From Anaerolineales bacterium (GTDB taxonomy: Bacteria > Chloroflexota > Anaerolineae > 4572-78 > J111): 24,236 nt of DNA. The position numbers were made by a program, and so were the translations under genes. The DNA lies in assembly GCA_012032575.1 (NCBI GenBank), contig JAAUSP010000038.1, forward strand, positions 1-24,236, given 5' to 3'. Within the stretch, counting starts at the first letter, position 1. Every line of letters starts with the position of its first letter. A model generated the notes under the pieces. It had not been told where the DNA came from. It did no database searches and saw nothing but the letters and a program-made list of their open reading frames with translations. This document shows positions 19,987-24,236 of the stretch, piece by piece.

Positions 19987-21429
19987 CTAAAAAGCTAATT
20001 GGTCTGCCGGGATTTCTTCCATGCCTGACCAGGGCATTCTGATATCACTTACCCGGAGTTGCTTACCCAATCGGAAGGCGAGCAACAAAATGACAACCAG
20101 TAACAAAATCAATGAGCCGGTGTAAACCACCGTATACCCCAAAACAACGCTGCCAGTTTGATATTGGGTCACATCGCGCACAATCCCGCCGCCAATGGTC
20201 CCCAATCCCTGGGCCAACGCCTGGACAATGCCCCAGACTCCCAGAAACAACCCGGCATGGCTGATGTCGGTTAGCGACATTACCAGAATCACCCCGCCGA
20301 CCAGAAACAGGCCGCGTCCCAAACTAATCAACACCACTCCGACCTGGAACGGTCCAACCAGAGCGATATCACTGGCGTAGCTGATGACGGCAAATCCGAC
20401 CAGCCCAACGGCACAGCCCAGCCCAATCAAGAAAACCGGCGGGCCTTTACGCCAGAGAAAGAAAGCCGCCAGCGCCACCCCGAGGATGTTCGCCACTCCC
20501 CATAGCACCGTCAACTGCATGGTCGAGGAGACACTCATCCCCAACACCTGGCCCCCGTAGGGTTCCAACAACACGTCGTGGGTGGCAAAGGCCATGGTGG
20601 CGATGAAGACAACGATAAAGAACCCCTTGAGAACCTGTTCACCGCTTAAGACCCGCAACGACTCCCACAAAGTCAGGCGGATACGCACAACTTTGAGGTC
20701 AGACTTGACGGTTCCATCCCGATTCAACCGCTCTTGCTCCCACAAGGCAATTACGGTCAAGACAACAAATATCATAGCCGAACCTTGCATCACCTGGATC
20801 AGCAGACCGTGAGAGTAATCAACCAGCAGTTGGCTCACCACCACACCACTGACCACCGTACCCAGAATGAGCATCATCCACAACACCGACAGCACCTTGC
20901 CCCGCTCTTTGGGGGGCGTGATGTCGCTAACCAGGGCCAGGTAAACCGTTTCGACGATACTGACCCCGGCCCCATAAGCCAGAAAGATAGCCATACATAT
21001 AAACAGAGCCGGCCAGAAAGAGATTAACCCATGTCCGCCCAGCAAAATCAGGGCGAAGGGGGCTGTAGCCAAACCACCGTAGGTTAACATGACCCCTAAC
21101 ACAATGTAAGGCATACGCCATTTGCCCATCGAACGGGATTTATCGGAGCGATACCCGATAAAAGCCCTGATGGGCGACACAAAGTAGTGCAAAGCAATCA
21201 ACAAGGCTACGGCAGCCGCAGAGATACCCAATTCGTCAATGAGCACCCGGTTGAGCGTCCCGGTAATGGGGGCCAGCGATAGGCCGATGCCAAACTGGAA
21301 CAGACCCAAACGAAAGATACCCACCCAGAAGACCAGGCGTGGCCTTTGTTTGTACCACGCATACAGCGGGGCAAAGGGCCGCGCTATCATGTTAACCAGC
21401 AAGTTAGCGAATTTGAATATCGTCAGCAT
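19987..21429 (-). CDS. PucC/BCH2-family MFS protein, copy 2
   Basis: This is an intact 480-residue polytopic membrane protein of the same PucC/LhaA/BCH2 branch as the copy at 1869-3166. Signatures include LNRVLIDELGIS, FVSPIRAFIGYRSD and KWRMPYIVLG near the N-terminus, and about 12 membrane segments follow. It is longer than copy 1 because of an N-terminal amphipathic stretch of about 30 residues (FANLLVNMIARPFAPLYAWYKQRPR) and a charged central loop. The ATG at 21429 lies 10 nt after the bchZ stop, with AAGAGATGG as ribosome site. The gene is tightly linked to bchYZ upstream and to the lipoprotein downstream, so a role in antenna or reaction-centre assembly with bacteriochlorophyll a is likely, though not shown by the sequence itself. 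Confidence 0.9.
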   Translation of the reverse strand: MLTIFKFANLLVNMIARPFAPLYAWYKQRPRLVFWVGIFRLGLFQFGIGLSLAPITGTLNRVLIDELGISAAAVALLIALHYFVSPIRAFIGYRSDKSRSMGKWRMPYIVLGVMLTYGGLATAPFALILLGGHGLISFWPALFICMAIFLAYGAGVSIVETVYLALVSDITPPKERGKVLSVLWMMLILGTVVSGVVVSQLLVDYSHGLLIQVMQGSAMIFVVLTVIALWEQERLNRDGTVKSDLKVVRIRLTLWESLRVLSGEQVLKGFFIVVFIATMAFATHDVLLEPYGGQVLGMSVSSTMQLTVLWGVANILGVALAAFFLWRKGPPVFLIGLGCAVGLVGFAVISYASDIALVGPFQVGVVLISLGRGLFLVGGVILVMSLTDISHAGLFLGVWGIVQALAQGLGTIGGGIVRDVTQYQTGSVVLGYTVVYTGSLILLLVVILLLAFRLGKQLRVSDIRMPWSGMEEIPADQLAF

Positions 21430-21439
21430 AACCCATCTC

Positions 21440-22935
21440 TTAATTCTGTCTCGACGCCAGAACTTTTTCCACCTCGTCCAGAGTCACCACTTTCAGGTTC
21501 TCGGTGTGGGCCAGCGACTCAACCTTCATTTGCAGGTCACGACTGGCCGAGATACGGGAAAGGAAGGGTATCTGTTCAAGGGCAGCATCAAGTCGAGCTT
21601 TGGCTTCCGGCTGCCAGGGCAGGTTGCCTGGCCGGTTGACCGGCGCGGGCGGAACACCCCCTGCCCCATTGCTGCCTCTCATCTGGGCATAAGCGGCATC
21701 TACCGGCAAGAAATTGAACAACACTTCGTACAACCGGTTGATAATTTCCTGCAAGAGATAGACCGCTCCCCGATACCCCATAAAGGGCGTCCCGACCGAA
21801 CAGCGCACGATAGCGCCGGGAAAGGCAGCCGGAATAAAGTTAGTATGTTTGGCCCCGGCTTCGCTCAGGTAAATCTTTTCGTTGATCGAGCCAAAAACGA
21901 AGGCCGGTGGATTTTGGTGCAACTGCTGGCGCACCGCTTCGTTGTCAGGCTCGCCGGGGCGCAGCGGGCGAGACGCCGCAAAACAATCGGCAGCCCCATT
22001 TCCTCGCCCAGAAAGGCTTTGAGACCCTCCACATAAGTACCGCAGGCCACGATGCCGAGATTGGTGGTGGCAAACCAATCACTCTGGGGACCTTTCCACA
22101 AGTCCCACACCGCCGCCAACGTGGTCTGCTTTTCGCGCTGGATAAAAGCCCGCGCTGTTTGCTCCGTGCCTAAAAGCTGACCAATCTTTTCGATAAATTC
22201 AGTTGTTTCGCGCAGCCCCAGCGGAGCGTAAAGCCAGGGCCGCCCCAAAGAATTAGCCAATGTATGACCAAATTCTTTATAAAGAACAATATTGAGACTC
22301 GCTCGGGCCAACTGGGTGAGATTGGCCCGAGCGGTCTCGGAGGGGAAAACTAGGTTGATACGCCCGCCTGCACCTTCGATCAGACGACGGACTTCATGCA
22401 GGTCCGAGGGCGAGTTGAAGCAGCCATAGGTTGGCCCGATGATATTGACCAAACCCGGTTCAGCTTCGATGCCGGCGGCTTGTTCGCGGCCATAATTATC
22501 CCATAACCATTGTAAAACCCGGTCTCGTCCGGTCCACTCATCGTCAGACAGCGACTCACTGTGAAAAAAGCCCGTGCCCGGCTTGAGTTTAGAGACCAAA
22601 TCCGACAGGTCAGAACCGATCATTTCACTTTCAGCCGAGGAGACGACGATAAGCTGCTTGCCTGCCAGCTTACCTGCGGCTTCCAACGCCTGGTAAGTTT
22701 GCAACACGGTTGGACCCGTGCCGCTGCCACCCACTTCTTTCTCGCGGATCACAGAAGGGGTGAGATTGTCAATATTCGGCAGCGCATCCGTATAGTTTGA
22801 TACGGCTGTGGCGATCAGGTTGTAGCAGCCAATCGGCGCATCACATATCACATGCACATCGGGCATGCTACACAGCGTCCAAACCGCAGCCCAATAGCTG
22901 CTGCTGTCGGACATATCGCGGACGACGTTAGACAT
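21440..22935 (-). CDS. bchZ: Chlorophyllide a reductase subunit Z (one frameshift)
   Basis: BchZ, with BchY, forms the catalytic component of chlorophyllide a oxidoreductase, which reduces ring B of the chlorin to a bacteriochlorin. The reductase component BchX is not in this window. The corrected length is about 498 residues. The N-terminus has CDAPIGCYNL (C31 and C37), one of which should be the BchZ ligand of the shared 4Fe-4S cluster. Other family stretches are IIGPTYGCFNSPSDL and the C-terminal PWQPEAKARLDAALEQIPFL. One T is missing at 21980-21983; restoring it gives GLPIVFAASRPLRPGEPDN. The ATG at 22935 is chosen over one at 22953. It overlaps the bchY stop by 8 nt (ATGTCTAA), indicating translational coupling of the two subunits. 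Confidence 0.94.
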
Positions 22936-24210
22936 GAACCGGCTCCAGTTCAAAGAAGGACTGCATCCACTGGTAGCGCTCGCGGCGCTGCATGGTTTGG
23001 TTGATGAAGCCCAGGGTGGCTGCCATTCCGCCGCTCAGAAAAAACGGACGCGAGGCTAACTGGTTGGTAAAGTACATCGCCGGGATGCCCCGCTGCTTGG
23101 CCACGCTGCAAAACGGCGTGGTCCCCAGGACGAGGTCCGGCGGGTATTTATCCAGCGCCGCCACATCCTCCTCCAGCGATTTGCGATAGACGATTTCTTT
23201 GGTTCCGTGCGCCCGCAGCCACATCTCATCCGGCAAAACCAGCGGGTCCTGCCCAATAGACGTTGAAATGTATGGCACTTCCGCACCGGCTTCGACCAGC
23301 AACCGGGCATAAGCCAGTTCCGTGCCTTCATAGCCGGTCACAAAGATACGGCCCGCTAGAGGTTGGATTTTGACCATCGCCTGGGCGCGTTCGCGCTCTT
23401 CCTCGGCCACCCGATTGACCTGGGCAGGATCGAGTTTGAGCAGTGAACCCACCGCCTTGAGCCAGGCATACGTGCCGCTGATACCCACCGGCGCGCGCCG
23501 ACCACCGGAATTTTCCAGGAACGGAAAAGGGCCGTCGTTTCCTTGTAAAAAGGATGGAGGGGAGCCAAAGCGCCCACGTGAGCGACCCGGCGCAGATCAT
23601 TCAGCGAGCGGCCCGGCAGGGTGATCGTCGCTTCGACGCCGATGCGGCGCAGCAAGTTATCAATGGCCAGCGGGTCGGCCGGGAACACTTCACCCAGCAG
23701 GACCAGCGTCTTTTTCTCCGGCTCTGCGGTGGCATCGCCCAGCCGTTTCAGCAGCGCGGCTAAGGCCACGTCCTTAGCCTCCGGGTGAGAGTGGAGAGCA
23801 TAGGCAGGCACGCGCACCAGCACCACTTCGGCCTCGCCGACCCGTTTGGGCAGCATTTCTTCCGGCAGCCCGGCCGTTTCGGCCACGCACAACGATATCA
23901 CCGGAATCAACTGGCAACCTGGCTCTTTGGCTGCTACCTCGATGGCAGCACGGGTACTTTCGACAATCTGACCGGCCATCAGTTCGGACGTGCCTAACTG
24001 AGCCGCCAGAATGGACTTTCGCGCCCCGTAAAAGTGGGTCACAAAAGTCAACCCGTAGAGGCAGCCGGTATCGGTGGCCATAACCGGGTGCGACCCTTCA
24101 ATCCGGGTGAGGATGCGCAGCGAGCCAAAGGCCGGGCACATGCTCTGCGGATGAAGCTGGCAGGATTTTGTTTCAGATTGAGTTGATTCCAGTGATATAA
24201 GGTCAGACAT
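22928..24210 (-). CDS. bchY: Chlorophyllide a reductase subunit Y (one frameshift)
   Basis: BchY is the partner of BchZ in chlorophyllide a oxidoreductase, the committing step to bacteriochlorophyll a. The corrected protein is about 427 residues. Cysteines C25 (SMCPAFGS), C50 (DTGCLYGLT) and C108 (SLCVAETAG) have nearly the same spacing as the BchN cluster ligands and are the expected three ligands. One base is missing within the GC-rich stretch 23491-23499; restoring it gives VVGRAPVGISGTYAWLKAVG. Only 26 nt precede the ATG at 24210, and the ribosome site there (AAGAAAAGAT) is weak, so a slightly different start is possible. In related clusters bchX lies directly upstream; that position is beyond the right edge. 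Confidence 0.93.
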
Positions 24211-24236
24211 ATCTTTTCTTATGCCGTCAGTCTATC

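Overview
This window is a dense, one-direction photosynthesis (bacteriochlorophyll) gene cluster. Every gene is on the minus strand and transcription runs from the right edge to the left. Gene content points to an anoxygenic filamentous phototroph of the Chloroflexota, of Roseiflexus-like or phototrophic Anaerolineae type. The reasons are oxygen-independent BchE, dark-operative BchL/N/B, BchY/Z for bacteriochlorophyll a, duplicated BchH, BchJ next to BchH, PucC-family transporters, and heptanucleotide repeats in the spacers. The lineage is an inference from gene content; no rRNA or marker gene is present.

Order of transcription: bchY, bchZ, a PucC-family MFS protein, a small lipoprotein, an uncharacterised 44-residue single-membrane-span protein, bchI, bchH copy 2, bchN, bchB, bchL, bchM, bchH copy 1, bchJ, bchE, a second PucC-family protein, bchD. 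Together these cover Mg insertion into protoporphyrin IX (BchI/D/H), methylation (BchM), ring E formation (BchE), protochlorophyllide reduction (BchL/N/B) and chlorin reduction (BchY/Z; BchX is not in view and probably lies just beyond the right edge). PucC-family proteins are associated with assembly of light-harvesting complexes. Most junctions are tight, with three identical 8-nt start/stop overlaps, so long polycistronic transcripts are likely.

The raw sequence carries about 20 single-base insertions or deletions inside coding regions, mostly in short homopolymers. They break 11 of the 16 genes into pieces. Correcting each one by reading frame and family similarity restores a full-length protein whose length is a multiple of three in every case. 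I therefore treat these as sequencing or assembly errors in functional genes, and annotate each gene as one CDS with the break positions given.

The four spacers longer than about 90 nt each hold a heptanucleotide repeat array. Two of these arrays form perfect 17-18 bp hairpins, and the bchB-bchL spacer also holds a palindromic element of about 150 bp. The least explained part of the window is the lipoprotein plus 44-residue membrane protein inserted between the PucC-family gene and bchI.
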